Shown: positions 20,835-32,813, counted from the stretch's first letter. The stretch is DNA of 64,000 nt from Paracamarosporium sp. OC-R06-R3 (GCA_019828545.1 JACVRA010000171.1:124001-188000), one strand, 5' to 3'. Translations and numbers: made by a program. Notes: generated by a model from the sequence alone, not told the origin.

Positions 20835-22162
20835 TTGGCTCCATACCTTAAGTTAAGGTACATTGTTGTGATTCCCGGTGTTTGAAGAAAGATACATAGC
20901 ACTGCTATATACAATTTTATCTATTGCATCACTAACATAGCTCTGTCTAGGTATTGCTTTAGGTGCAGTACTGTATGAATAAGATCTAGATACGAATGTG
21001 ACTTCAATCTCAACTATCTAACGATAAGCGTTTTTAAAGTTCAGCGCAGATTTCTTGAATGTTCTCCTCTGTGCATTGATGAACAAATTCAAGGCGAAAA
21101 CAGGCTTCTTGAAAATGCCAAAGTGTTGCTATCTATTTTGTAAAGAGAAGATGTATTTCTCTTAGCATATTCGCCATGAGTACCAGTTTTAACGTCGCTT
21201 CCTTGCTAAAGTTTTGGACTCTTGATTCTAAGGACTGAAGAGAAAACTCTAAACTTTGACAAGACGGTCACCTGTTCGTTCGCGCTCAACGGGACATTCC
21301 TTAGAAAAAAGCTACTCAGATCTCGAGACATAATACATATCACCTCTGCGGCTACAGTACCTGCAGAAAGCGGGTAATAAGCTGGCCTGGTCACTAGATT
21401 GGTTGCAAGGAGGTACATGTAGCCGGGAGAAGGGTCTGCTGAACGGAAACCACCCTTTAGTCATCATAAATTCTAGGGTTAGTAAGTTAGATTTATGTAA
21501 TCCATAAGCTTACGCAAAGATGTAACAGTTGAATGCTCTGGTCACGTGGGTTGAAACTGAACACTGCGTGTTTAGTCCTGGTCGATGAACAGCGCTCTCG
21601 AATGATGTATCTATATGGTGCAGCCGCATTCTGGCTACAAACAACCATCGATGCGCTTGAAAGCGGAGCAAAATTCCTAGCAAGCTGCTTCCTCTCGCAT
21701 TGTCCTACTCCAAAGGTGAGCGGTGACGTCACATAATGCCATGTACTACAGTCTACTCTTTCCGCCCCCAACCTAATCCAACGAAACACATCCGATCACC
21801 AGAAAGCTACAGTTTGAACCGCAGCAAGATCGACATGGCGCCTTCCTTCTCCTGTCGAGGTATGCACGATGCTGCAATCAGGGCGTCGTCTGCGAAGGAT
21901 GATTTGACATGCTATTTGACCGACCATGAAAGCCAACAAGGGCGGAAGTGCGATGACGGCACTTGCCAATTTGAACAGAAGTGCGGCAATTTTTGGCTAT
22001 CGTGCCTGCTTAAGAGCTCAAACGCGACCTGCCCAGGCGCATTCACCTAAGACTTAGTAACGCTTGTCCGCCGCCAACGCTATATCCTATACCAGACGCC
22101 TACCATCTTTTGAAAATCCTACCTTTGTGTCCTTTGCCCTATATAAAACAAAGTGTAACGCA
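20835..22162. other. AT-rich intergenic region
   Basis: About 1.3 kb, clearly AT-rich from 20860 to 21550. A 71-residue Cys-containing open frame (21835-22050) is present but has no signal peptide or recognisable family. A TATATAAA box lies at 22139-22146, immediately before the small Cys-rich gene. Confidence 0.45.
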
Positions 22163-22450
22163 ATGGGCCTCTACTCCCAATCCCAGTCTTACGACCCGAA
22201 CGCTTACCGGCCGAACCCTCCGCCACAAGCATACTTTCAACCCGAGACCAAGAAGGCGGCAGTATTGCCATACCCTTCACAGACTGTAACTCAACAGCCA
22301 AGACTAGTCGATTCACCAGCATATAAACCACAAGCCATGGGTACTAGGCCCAATAAGAAGCCCAAAAAGAATGAGGGACAAAAGAGGTTGACATGCTGCG
22401 AGGGCTGCTGTGAATGTTGCTTGGGGATAAGTTCATGTTGCAGCTCGTGA
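22163..22450 (+). CDS. Small protein with Cys-Cys-rich C-terminus
   Basis: A 95-aa candidate. It starts MGLYSQSQ, is rich in Pro, Gln, Tyr and Ser through residue 70, has a basic hinge (NKKPKKNEGQKR), and ends in CCEGCCECCLGISSCC, eight cysteines within 16 residues. This layout (polar Pro/Gln/Tyr-rich N-part, Cys-pair-rich C-end) recalls small stress-related CYSTM-type proteins, in which cysteine pairs sit in or at a membrane and may be palmitoylated. A metal-binding role is another option. The Gly at position 2 might be acylated, but the myristoylation consensus is not met. The start could be the in-frame codon upstream. Confidence 0.55.
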   Translation: MGLYSQSQSYDPNAYRPNPPPQAYFQPETKKAAVLPYPSQTVTQQPRLVDSPAYKPQAMGTRPNKKPKKNEGQKRLTCCEGCCECCLGISSCCSS

Positions 22451-22867
22451 AAAGTTAGTGGAATGCAAGGTCGTTACTTAGTATAGTGCAAGAATATATA
22501 CTGATAGTAAACAGGCAAGCATCGGGATCATTCTTGAGGACATCACGACTCGCAACGACCTCATGATCTTCATATACCTATTTGTGGGATTATTTGTACT
22601 CTATCGGTATTTTCTATCTACTTTAGCGTAGCATTCCGACTGATTGGGATGGTTTTTCTTAGCTTTCCAAAGTGGGTAGCGATGTCCCGTCCTTTAATTG
22701 GTGGACGGCGAAATTAGCACTAGCAACCCCTCTAATGATATGTTCCTATACTTAAGACCGACCGGCTGATCGACGTATTTGTCCGAAACAACGATGATAA
22801 TAAAAATAGGCAGCATGTCCTTCAATGCCTACATTGCAAGCCTTGCATGCAATCGTGCCCTCTCAGC
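22451..22867. other. intergenic, promoter of GH43 gene
   Basis: Promoter region with AT-rich stretches; no CGGA-Nx-TCCG repeat of the kind found at 25.8-34 kb was seen. Confidence 0.45.
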
Positions 22868-24452
22868 ATGCTTTCCACATTTTTGTCTGTTTTACTCTAT
22901 GCTGCGGCCAACGTCGGCGTTCTGGCAGCAACAAACTTCCAGTCCACAGGAAACCCAATCCTCGCTGATGGCTCCTACTACTCGGCAGATCCAGCACCAC
23001 TTGTCGTGAACGATACATTGTATATACTAGCAGGACGAGATCAGGCCGCCGCAAATCAGAATAACTTTGTTATTAACGAATGGGAACTCCTTAGCACTAC
23101 TTCAGCAACACCAGCAGGCGGCGCGTGGACACTTTATCCGACTATCGCAACGCCTCAAAGCATTTTCAAGTGGGCTGCTGCTGGCACGGCATATGCGGCA
23201 CAAATCGTCAAAGGTGCTAACGGGAAGTTCTATCTCTATGCTCCGGTTACGGAGGCGAAATCCAGCAACGCAGATAAATTCGCAATCGGGGTATGCACCG
23301 ACATTTGATCCAATAGGTCGACGTTCACTAACTCTTATGGTTTGCTGTACGTAGGTCGCAGTGGCAAGCAGCCCTTTAGGACCTTTCACGGATGCGCACC
23401 CTGCAGGACCCATCCTCTCACAGTCAATCCCTTCACCTGGGAATAACATTCAGAACATCGATCCAACCGTACTGGTTGATGATGATGGCAAGGTGTACAT
23501 ATACTACGGTACTTTTGGTGCACTACGTGGCTACCAACTATCGAGCGATATGGCCACTACAGTTGGTTCTGTCACCACCGTGACCAGCTTAACAGGTTTT
23601 TTTGAGGCACCCTGGATAATGAAACGTTCTGGCACATACTACATGCTATACGCTGCCAACAATGCTGGCGCAAACTCGCCCTGCACTCCTACATCATATC
23701 ATGCGTGCATCGCATATGGCACGGCTTCCTCTCCTCTCGGACCCTGGACGTTCCGCGGCGTAATCCTGGACATCGTCTCTTCAACCACATCTCATCCTGG
23801 TGCAGTTGAATACAAGGGGAAATGGTATCTCGTATATCATACAGCCGACGCGGCCAACGGTGGCCACTTCCGCCGAAGCGTCGCTTGGGATGAGCTCACC
23901 TTCGATACGCAATCTCCTCCGCGTATCAACAAGGTTGCCCAAACCCATCGAGCCCAATCAAACCCTGCACCGACGCGCAACATTGCCCCGAAAGCAAAAG
24001 CAAGCTCCGTGAATGCGACACCCATCCAATATTGGGTTGAGTCTTTGCACGATGGCAAGATCCCTTCAAACCCGCTGCCACCAGACTATTGGTGCTCGTA
24101 TAACGGTAATGCGTCCCCCAAAACGAGTACTCTTGTTTACACGTGGAGCTCTTCGGTCGCATTGAATGGCGTACGTATGGCTTTCTTCGCTGACCAACCG
24201 GCGGGGTCGAATATTGGAGTGCCTCCACCCGCGAGCTGGAAGGTCGAATATCTGAACTCTGCGGGACAATGGACTGCGGTGGCGAACTCCAATGCGTATC
24301 CAGTGGCGGTTACAGATAACCCTGCGGAGGTCAAGTTTACACAGATCACCACTACCTCGATCCGCGCGGTATTAACTGCATCTGGAAGTGGCAATCAGTT
24401 TGGGGGCGTGGGCGTGAAGGAATGGGAGGCGCTTGCTCCGACTGCTTCTTAG
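22868..24452 (+). CDS. Secreted GH43-type arabinan/xylan hydrolase with C-terminal beta-sandwich
   Basis: Extracellular glycosidase acting on plant hemicellulose or arabinan side chains. Exons 22868-23290 and 23355-24452 (64-nt intron) give 506 aa. The signal peptide is MLSTFLSVLLYAAANVGVLA. The five-bladed GH43 core is shown by YYSADPAPLVV (general base D41), NIDPTVLVDDDGKVYIYYG (pKa-tuning D177) and GFFEAPWIMKR (general acid E225), with HPGAVEYKGKWYLVYH later. After about residue 370 a separate domain (NIAPKAKASSVNAT to the end) looks like a galactose-binding or F5/8-type beta-sandwich, possibly sugar binding. Alternative ATG at 22847 would only lengthen the leader. Exact specificity (arabinofuranosidase or xylosidase) is not visible. 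Confidence 0.87.
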
Positions 24453-26176
24453 ATCGTGAAAAGTCATTCGTCAGCGGATTACATGATTGTCTTTCGCAAG
24501 CCATGTGTTGATGTGCACAACTATGACCTTTTCCCACATGAATGCCTGCATAACCTCAAAATTCATAATTTCAGAGGAGATCTTTTCGTGTGCAAGGCTC
24601 ACTCACTCAATCTTATCATTTTCAAAAAGATTTCACTAAGGGTAACACACTATGAATCTTACTTTTATGTGAGACAGCGAGACATCGTGCTCAGAGGAAC
24701 AGTTCATGTAAGGAATCGGGTTATGATGCATGCTTGCGCTCAAATCAGCTTTGAGCATGTCCAAGAATTCGCGCATCAATCAACTCTCCTAGGTCCCAAT
24801 GCTTCCAGGGTCTAAATGCGCACCATGTGGGAAAGATAACCTGCTTTTGTTTGGTTTCTGCTTGTTTAACGGCAATTTCTTCAAGTAGATTGTCCGATAT
24901 CTAGTTTGACGTGTTCATAGTCTGAACTCTTAGTATCATCACCTAAGGATGCTAGCTTCGCGGAATTGCGGTCAAAGGTTGCCACCCGAGCCATACATCA
25001 AGCTACAGGAGTCCAGACCTTGATAGAAGCATGCACCTACGCAGTGTGACCATCGGAATCGTAAGGCTTTCAATGCCACCAAGTGGGTATTCGGAAAGCT
25101 CCGGATTCTCCGTTGACTATGCACGTTTAAAATTCACGTTACGCAAACTTCTTTCATCGGGATGATGCACGACTGCGTGCGGCCTAGGAACTACCGGTAA
25201 GTGACAACCTACGGTAGTTTCGGATGTATTGAAAAGATACATGCACAACTAATTTGATGTACGCAGTAACATCGAAATATTTAAACATTTGTGAAAACAA
25301 GTGGTTTATATTGCAAAGAGCCCAGCAAGACTCCGTCGGAAGCTCGTGCCCACTCGCTGGTTCATGGAATGGCTGAGTTATCCAAGGGCCATCCACAGGT
25401 AGCAAGACCGAAGACTTAGAAAGAGGCAGTTACCGACTCCCTAACAGAATGCTATGTTCCGTAAAATCAATTTAGTAAGCCATTCTGACACATATCCATG
25501 CGCAGTTCGACGTGGCCTTGCATATTGGGGGATTCGTCATTTAGGAACTCGCCTCGTATGTGGCCATTAATTTGGGATGAGGTCAAGTCCAACCTAATCG
25601 AATCCCTCAACAAATTTCAACCGTTAGCATATTCCACTCACATTACGATATATATATTCATGATATCCACTACTGTCTTGATCTCCTGTCGTTATGGATT
25701 GACTTCTTCACTTGGATGTGGGGCCGGATAAAAAGGACCGGGTAGCAAGAAGCTCTAAAAAAGGTGGACCGCAAATTTAAGCCCATTCATAGGGGTAATT
25801 CTCATCGACCCGTGCAATATCAGACACGGGCGTTAGAACAATTCCTGGTTCTGACTTGGCCTTCGACCTCGGTTACGGAATGCAATCCGAATGCCTTCGG
25901 AAAACACCCGAAGCCAGTCATCCTCATGCGCTCCACACTTGCACGCGCCAACCCCAGGAATATTCTCCACAACCAGAACAGTGGAAAGCTGGGGACCCAC
26001 GTGAACATGCAAGAGGGCCTAGTGCGTTTGTGCAGACCTGGGGCTTTTCCCAGCATCTAGAACTGCACGCCACCTATTCGACCAAAAGCATAAGAAGACG
26101 CGACACCGTCAAGTCGTCCATCACCCCTGTTCTCTTCGTTCAACTTTTATACCCTTGACTTCATCTGTTAACAACA
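24453..26176. other. 1.7-kb intergenic region upstream of transporter
   Basis: No credible gene. The part 24880-25750 is AT-rich. The last 330 bases form the transporter promoter and contain the CGGA-N6-TCCG repeat listed separately, and a pyrimidine-rich leader just before the ATG. Confidence 0.5.
25876..25889. promoter_or_regulatory. CGGA-N6-TCCG inverted repeat, transporter promoter
   Basis: CGGAATGCAATCCG, about 290 bases upstream of the transporter ATG. Paired CGG triplets in inverted orientation are the usual binding form of Zn2Cys6 dimers. A further CGGA half-site follows at 25898. Confidence 0.5.
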
Positions 26177-27957
26177 ATGGGTCTATTCTCGAGAAAGAAG
26201 GCTGGCGCTGAGCAGGCTGTTGGGCCTGAACTACTTGCGGTTCGTCTCTTATTCTTTTGCTGCCCTTCTCCAGTGCTGACTTTGCAAAGGTACTTCCACA
26301 AAACCCAGCGCCATGGTACCGGACCAAGCATCTTGTCCTACTGTATGCCACGTTATTGGTTCCTGTATTGTCTTCAGCCTCAGTCGGATTTGATGGTTAG
26401 TCGCTTTCAAGCATCATTCACAAGCACCATCTAACTCACTCTGCACAGGCGCGATGATGAACGGTCTACAAACCGTCAAACAATGGCGAGGATATTTTGG
26501 TCATCCAAACGCCTCTATGTTGGGGTTGATGAACGCGATATACCCCGTCGGGAAGGTCCTTGGTCTCTTACCTTGCACATTCCTGGCGGATCGTTTTGGC
26601 AGGAAGGTCCCTTTAACAATTGGACTCGTTGTCTGCATCGTCGGAGCAGCACTTCAAGGGGCTAGCCAAAATGTCGGCATGTTCATCGCTTCTAGGTGCA
26701 TACTGGGTTTCGGCACGTCGTTCTTGGTGCAACCTTCGCCTATTTTGATCACAGAGTTGGCATTCCCGACACATCGAGGAAAGGCTACGGCAACTTATAA
26801 CACCTTCTTCGTACGCATTCCTCCCACTTCTGTATCTTTTTGCTGCTAACATTGGCCAGTATTTCGGTGCAATCCTCGCTGCGTGGTTCACATACGGTAC
26901 GTTTCCAATTAAATCGACGTGGAGTTGGAGGATACCATCGCTGCTACAAGGAGCGTTGCCTGTCGTGCAGCTGGCATTTGTCTGGTTCGTTCCAGAATCA
27001 CCGAGGTGCGTCATTTGAGAAGAAGGATCCTTAAGGCATGTCGCTAAAAAATATTTCAGATGGCTCGTCGCTCATGGCAAGCAGATGGAAGCGCGAAAAA
27101 TCCTCGCCAAATATCACGCCGCCGGTGATGAGAGCTCCCCCCTCGTAGCATACGAACTGCAAGAGATTGAAGAGAATATTCGTCTCGAAACCGAGATCCA
27201 AGGAGAAACTTCATGGCTTGATCTCGTACGGAGTGCGCCAAATCGGAAACGGACCCTCATCGCTGTCATCGTTGGATTCTTTGCGCAATGGAACGGTGCA
27301 GGTGTCGTCTCTTATTACCTTACACTTGTCCTTAACACCATCGGTATCACTGAGACGTCCGATCAAGCTCTCATCAACGGATTGTTACAAATTTTCAATT
27401 GGATAACTGCCGTCGGGGCTGGTGCTATGATGGTAGACCGGGCTGGCCGACGACCTCTGTTTCTTACATCGGTCGCAGGCATGGCAGCTTCGTATGCTAT
27501 TTGGACCGCTCTCACAAGTACCTTCATCAAGTCTCACGATGCGGACGCCGGACGGGCTGTAGTGGCCTTTATATTCATCTATTACTTCTTCTACAACATC
27601 GCATGGTCGCCTCTGCTTCTGGCGTATCCCGTCGAGATCTTCCCATACTCGCTACGAGGCAAAGGTGTCTCGGTGTCTCTCTCATGTACCTTTATTGGAC
27701 TTATTATCGGACAGTTCGTCAACCCCATCGCCATGACTGCCATCGGATGGAGATACTACATCGTCTTCTGTGGTATTCTAGGTGCTCTCTTCTGGGTCAT
27801 CTACTTCCTATTCCCAGAAACTAAGGGCAGGACACTGGAACAGATTGCCGAGGTTTTCGATGGACAGAATCATAAAGCGGGAATGACAGAGGTGGGATTG
27901 GAGGAGATCAACGAGAGCGAGAAGATGGAGCATGTGCGGGTGGAACAGAAGGTATAG
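26177..27957 (+). CDS. MFS sugar/glycoside transporter (sugar porter family)
   Basis: Plasma-membrane proton-linked importer of sugars or glycosides. Five exons, 26177-26239, 26290-26395, 26449-26810, 26860-27005 and 27060-27957, give 524 aa with introns of 49-54 nt. Sugar-porter signatures: GFDGAMMNGL (helix 1, made by joining exons 2 and 3), LADRFGRKVPL, PESPRWL (again made by a join), MVDRAGRRPLFL, and the C-terminal FPETKGRTLEQIAEVFDG. The ending is typical of the lactose-permease-like clade, which takes disaccharides and glycosides as well as hexoses. Its promoter carries the repeat shared with the following five genes, and an intracellular GH3 glucosidase lies 6 kb downstream. Import of an aryl or oligo glycoside is therefore likely. 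Confidence 0.9.
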
Positions 27958-28318
27958 AACTTGGACCAACCGCCTGGTTGCCACCTATCATTCGCAATGG
28001 CACACTAAGTTCTATGTTGCACGTAAGAATACGGTTAAAGCTATCCGTGCGTCTCTTAATATATACACATATATATGATGTTTCTTCACTATCCTACATA
28101 GCAGATGATATGGAGCGTAAATGAGAGCTAATTTTTGTTGCGTTTCAGACCAATGACTTTCTTAACGCTAATGACTCATGCGAGAGTAACTCTCTGTTCT
28201 CGTCGAGTCATGTGTCAACTAGCGTGTATTTCCCCACGCAATCTTCTTCGGATCCCTTCCGACTCCTGCTCCAACTTCCCCGAACTCATCATGCGCCCCG
28301 GATGATTCCTTGCTACCC
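27958..28318. other. intergenic, promoter of Zn2Cys6 gene
   Basis: Promoter between transporter and regulator, both on +. It carries a CGGA-N5-TCCG element 58 bases before the regulator's ATG. Confidence 0.5.
28249..28261. promoter_or_regulatory. CGGA-N5-TCCG inverted repeat, regulator's own promoter
   Basis: CGGATCCCTTCCG lies close to the ATG at 28319. This position fits autoregulation by the Zn2Cys6 protein it precedes. Confidence 0.45.
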
Positions 28319-30776
28319 ATGCCGAACGACCATCACCCGGGCGAGCGGCCTGCTAAGCGGCCTAAGACGCGACTTGCATGCAAAGAGTGCCGTGAGCGAA
28401 AAATCCGCTGTGACGGAGCCAGACCCGTTTGCGATTCCTGCACCAAGAAGAAGCTCGATCCAGGACAGTGCACTTATGCGGATAGTGCGGAGTCAAATGC
28501 TCAATACGTCCAGGAGCTGGAGAGGAGAATAAGAGATCTAGAAGCGTCTCGCTTTCAAAATGGACGATCCAATAGTTTTGATGCATTCCCACCTCATCGT
28601 GGAGAAGTAATGACTGCATCGGGCGTCTCGCCCTCTGCTCCGTTCTACAACCCAAATGTTATGACAGATGAAAATGACATCAGAGGCCGGAGAAATCCTT
28701 CTACTGATATTCGTCGAATTGATCCGCAATTGGTTCAGCTCGACAACCAGTCAACGATGCATCTGGACCAATCCCTCCCGTTTGACCAGTCCGGCGAATA
28801 TCCTTCAACCTCAAGACACCATTTTGAGTCAAGCGCCGCTCAAAACCCGATAGTCATGAACCCGGTTCAACCTGGCGAAGAGTCCAACGATGCAAACCTT
28901 CCAACAGCATCAACTATGGGAGCGACTGAGGAGACTCCATCCGACGGCGGAAGAGTAATTTTTCTTGGAAGGTCGAGTGCCGCTGCGTTTATGAAAGAAG
29001 TCAGTCAAGCAAACTCCAAAAGGCGCGCAGTCTCGGAAACGGGCGCACCACTAAGCCCTACCATGTCTAGAGCATCGCAAAGTCGTTCGAAGAAGGAAAA
29101 GGAACAACTTCAGATACTCATGGAAAACATTGTTCTTCCTCCGAGAAGAGTAGCAGATATGTTTCTTGGGCACTATTGGGAGCATGTGCATCCTCTAATG
29201 CCAATATTTCACAAACCAAGCTTTATGCTGAAGTATGAGCGCGTATGGCACGGCGAAATGACCGGATCTCGTATAGGCGATACCGAAGAGTCTATTCACA
29301 CGATACGTGCATTCTACGCAACTTTCAATGCTGTTTTGGCATTGGGTTGTACCTTCTCGCCTGATACTGGACAGAAGGCTAGAAACAAAGCAGAAACTTT
29401 CTTTCAACGTTCGCAGGAGCTCCTCGTCGCCGATAGCTATAATCACGGCTGTATGGGCTTAGTCCAAGCTCTCATACTCGGAGCTCAATACCTCCAAAGT
29501 TCTGATTATATCAATCGTTGTTGGGTGACGATTGGCTCCTCGATCCGTGTCGCGCAGGGAATTGGCATTCAGTTAGATTTACCAACAGAAAGCCAAGCAG
29601 AACGAGAAGAGCGTAGGCGGACGTGGTGGTGCTGTGTGCTGATGGATCGAGTTCACAGCATGACGTTTGGCCGGCCTCCAATGGTTGTCTGGCCTTCTGT
29701 AGTACCGTATCCTTCGATCGCCAATGACGAGGATCTAAGTATGGAGTCTGGAAGCTCATCGCAACAAGTATTACCGCAGGATAAAGCCATCTCTGCTGCG
29801 TTTGTGAATACCCTCAAGCTCTCCGAGATCTTGATGGAAGTTTTGAAGATTTTCTATGGTCCTCCTATGGCAGATCAGATGCCCCTTCTCGAACAATTTA
29901 CCAATGTACAAATGATAGACCATCGCCTAGGACGATGGCGAGACGAACTTCCCAACTTTCTTCAATGGAAAACAGGCTATGTCAGCGAGGAGCAGCTGGT
30001 ATATATACGTCAGGCCATTACACTACGATGTAGATTTTTGCACCTGCAAATTCTATCATTCCGTCCTACGACTGTATCACTTGCACGCTCGCGTGCTTTG
30101 CAGACAACTACAAGCAATGAGAGAACAGTGTTTCAACAAAGCATGTCTCAGGGATGTGTTAACTCCTGCATAAGCGCAGCACAAGAACTTATCAATATCA
30201 TCAATTTAGAAAAGGATAAGGGAACCCTGCCACCCTGGTGGTATAGCGTTTTCTGTAAGTACCTTGAGTGTACATTTCCAGATATTTGGTTGACTTTTAC
30301 TACAGACCTTTATTCCGCGGGCACAGTGATACTGGCTACCATACTTACACCAACACTCCGAACATCCAGCGACAAAGAACCCGACTCACTTGAGAACTCA
30401 TGGCAAATGTGCCTGCAATGTCTATGTGACATGCGAAAGAGCGACTGCACATTTGCAAACCGTTGTTTGTTGATGCTAAGGTCCGCAAGAGACCAATTCG
30501 TTCGTGATGCAACAGGTAATCTTTCCCTTGACAAATAACAATCATATACTATAGGCAGTGCAAAGCTAACTCAAAATAGAGGGCCATAGTATTCCAGATG
30601 CTCTTCCACGGAATACCACCCTATCTGCTGACATTGACACGCGTCAGTCATCACTTGCTGACATTTCTCATGTATACGAAGGCATGTTCAACGAGGATGT
30701 CTTTGTAGATCATTGGTGGCCGATGAATGGCCTAGATTGGTTAAATAGTCTCCCAATCGATGCAGCTGCCCTATAA
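28319..30776 (+). CDS. Zn2Cys6 transcription factor, probable regulator of the gentisate/glycoside cluster
   Basis: Nuclear binuclear-cluster regulator with a fungal_trans middle domain. I read three exons, 28319-30254, 30306-30515 and 30580-30776, 780 aa. The DNA-binding part is RLACKECRERKIRCDG...CDSCTKKKLDPGQC near residues 20-52, followed by a short coiled coil (YVQELERRIRDLE). The fungal_trans domain runs from about 260 to 560 (HYWEHVHPLMPIFHKPSF, RRRTWWCCVLMDR, FGRPPMV). The 51-nt intron at 30255-30305 has no stop and keeps frame, so it is easily missed. Removing it restores SVFYLYSAGTVIL, the form usual in this family. The upstream ATG-less extension begins with TTG and is not used. 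It sits between the transporter and the catabolic genes. Confidence 0.85.
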
Positions 30777-30804
30777 ATGCATCCACCACCATCTTCATAA
30801 CCCA

Positions 30805-31860
30805 TTATTCTTTACGATACATTCCCAAATTTCTCAAAAGCGGCGAATCGTTTACTGCAAAGAGGTAGCTAAGCTCTGATGCCATGTGTACTCTTTCTGT
30901 CCATGCTGGTACCGCGAAAGTATCACCTTTGCTCCATTCCACCGTTCTGGTCTCGCCATTTGCCAATTTCAATTCGCTCTTACCTAAACCTTCAAAACAA
31001 TGGTAAACAAAGGAACAACTTTCGCGTATCGGAGGAGACTGGGTCGTGGCATCGATTCGCTCGGCTTGACCGCCCATCGTGAGGGACAGTGCACCCCCAG
31101 AAGGTGATCGGTAGTTGTAAATTGCGTGTGATCCTGAGTGAGCGTCGAGTTCCTTTTGTACCTCTTCCCATCCAATCTGAAGGTCTTTAGCAGATTCTAC
31201 TTCCCTGTACTAGAGTCAGTCATCAATAAATCACAGTTTTAGTGTGTACCCACTCGCTTGGATATCTGTCTTCGTTGTACAATTCGGCGAAGTTCGTTGG
31301 GAAAGCTTGGTATAGAGGTAAATCTAGTCCATCGAGCCATATCATGGGTCCATTTCCTGTTTCGATCAGCAATTGGACACTTAGGTTGGAATTACCTTCT
31401 ACACACCTTCGTGGCCGTGGTCGTGCCACTGCCAACTGGGTGTCAAAATCACGTCTCCACGTCGCATTATGACCTTTCTGCCACCCACAGCTGTGAACCC
31501 TCTCTCGCCTTCCACGATAAATCTCAGCGCAAATGCCGTGTGTCGATGCGCAGGCGCGGTCTCTCCAGGCAAAATCAGCTGCAAACCAGCATAGATTGTA
31601 TCAGTGGTGTACGGTGCACGCATGTTGGGGTTGACAAGCATAAGCACTCGGCGTTCCGCTTCATCAGCGGCCACTAATCGACCAGCTTCTAGGAGCAATG
31701 GCCGGATCTCGTTGTATTTCCATGCCGCGACGGTGGCTTTAGGATTTGGTGCAGGCGGCACCATTGCGGACATGACTGTCCATAACGGCGCAACATCTTT
31801 GGAAGGGAGTGTGGAGAGGTAGGCGGCGGTTTCTTTGGATTGCGTTTTGTGAGGAGACAT
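30805..31860 (-). CDS. Gentisate 1,2-dioxygenase (bicupin)
   Basis: Iron enzyme that opens the ring of gentisate (2,5-dihydroxybenzoate) with O2 to give maleylpyruvate. Exons on - are 31860-31407, 31356-31254 and 31204-30805; the product has 318 aa, close to the family's usual 340. The N-terminal cupin carries the iron ligands in [15 protein letters not shown] (H105, H107) and [10 protein letters not shown] (H146, H148); the latter is completed by the first intron join. [20 protein letters not shown] is typical of this family. The second cupin ([30 protein letters not shown]) lacks the full His set, as is normal. The second intron may alternatively start at GTACAC, changing two or three residues. 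Its tail ends 28 bases from the regulator's 3' end. Confidence 0.88.
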
Positions 31861-32194
31861 GCTGAAAGCGCTGAATAATTTGAGCAAATATAGAAGTAGA
31901 GGTCTTTACGAATCTTGGTCCTCGTGGATGTAATCCTGCAGTTACAACTTGCGTGTTGAATACAACAACATAACTTAGAGCTCAACGAAACCCCGCATTC
32001 TCCATTCGATCGTCTCTCCACCTGCTCCACACTGTGGTTCCCTGCACTTCGGCATACGGAGCGCTGCCGAACCATCATGCGCCAGTGCTGGGTTGCTAAC
32101 ACCGCCCACCGGAGGACTCCGGAACTCTGTCCTGAATGCACCGCGTCCAAATCTGCATAGCTCCTCGGATGTCTTCCGAGTATTATCATCCAGT
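31861..32194. other. intergenic, promoter of gentisate dioxygenase
   Basis: Promoter of the dioxygenase and 3' flank of the GFA gene. It contains the CGGA-N4-TCCG element listed separately. Confidence 0.5.
32110..32121. promoter_or_regulatory. CGGA-N4-TCCG inverted repeat, dioxygenase promoter
   Basis: The arms extend to CCGGAG-GA-CTCCGG at 32109-32122, a near-perfect 14-base palindrome, 250 bases upstream of the dioxygenase ATG. Confidence 0.5.
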
Positions 32195-32696
32195 TTAGGT
32201 CGCACACATTGGCTTGAAAAGCTCAACCGTGGGCTTGAATTTATTGAGCCTAGCAATGCTACTACTTAGCGTGTCACCTTGAATGGGATGTTTTGCGGAT
32301 AAGATTGTCACTCACCCGTTTTCGACTAAAGCGATCCGTACCATTCGGATCTTGCCTTTGTACTTCAAAGGCGCGGTCCAGAGCGTGCATCCGCACTGGC
32401 CGCAAAAATGTTTCTCCTTTGGAAAACCACTGGCTGTCCCTTCGCTGATAGTATAGACCTTGAGAAGACTCTTTGAATCTTGCAATTTGACATCTTCGGT
32501 TGGAAAGGATGCCATCTGGAAGAGAATCAGCTTAAAACGATCATACAAGCGTAGAGTAGCGTACGACTTGATACGGTGCCCCGGAATTCTTGACGCAATC
32601 GGTGCAATAACATGAAAGGATCTTGGTCGGTTCAACATGCAGTGAGAAGGAAATACCACCGCAAAGACAGCTTCCGTGAGCCACCCTAAACACCAT
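32195..32696 (-). CDS. GFA-domain (CENP-V/GFA) zinc protein
   Basis: A 128-aa protein of the glutathione-dependent formaldehyde-activating (GFA) fold. Exons on - are 32696-32565, 32515-32316 and 32249-32195, introns 49 and 66 nt. No single open frame shows the gene whole. Zinc ligands are all present: GSCLCGGISF (C10, C12), SCYCTDCVKNSGAP (C29, C31, C34) and HFCGQCGCTLW (C82, C85, C87). The family binds zinc and, in some members, glutathione. The gene lies between the gentisate dioxygenase and an FAH hydrolase and shares their promoter motif. The pathway needs a maleylpyruvate isomerase, which is glutathione-dependent in many organisms, and none of the usual GST-type is here. That role for GFA is my inference. 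Confidence 0.82.
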
Positions 32697-32813
32697 GGTG
32701 TGGGAGAAGGTAAAAGAAATGGGTTCTGCGCAAGGCGTTGGTCACAGCCCGTAAACTGCTGAGTGTAGACAGCAAGGACCGGCTTATATGTTGAATAGCG
32801 TACATCTACTAGG

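Noticed and set aside
21736..22050. Cys-containing 104-residue frame as a possible effector
   Set aside because: No signal peptide and no splice or family support; only mentioned in the intergenic note.
24456..24815. 119-residue plus-strand frame after the GH43 gene
   Set aside because: Begins with GTG, has no family similarity and lies in 3' flanking DNA.
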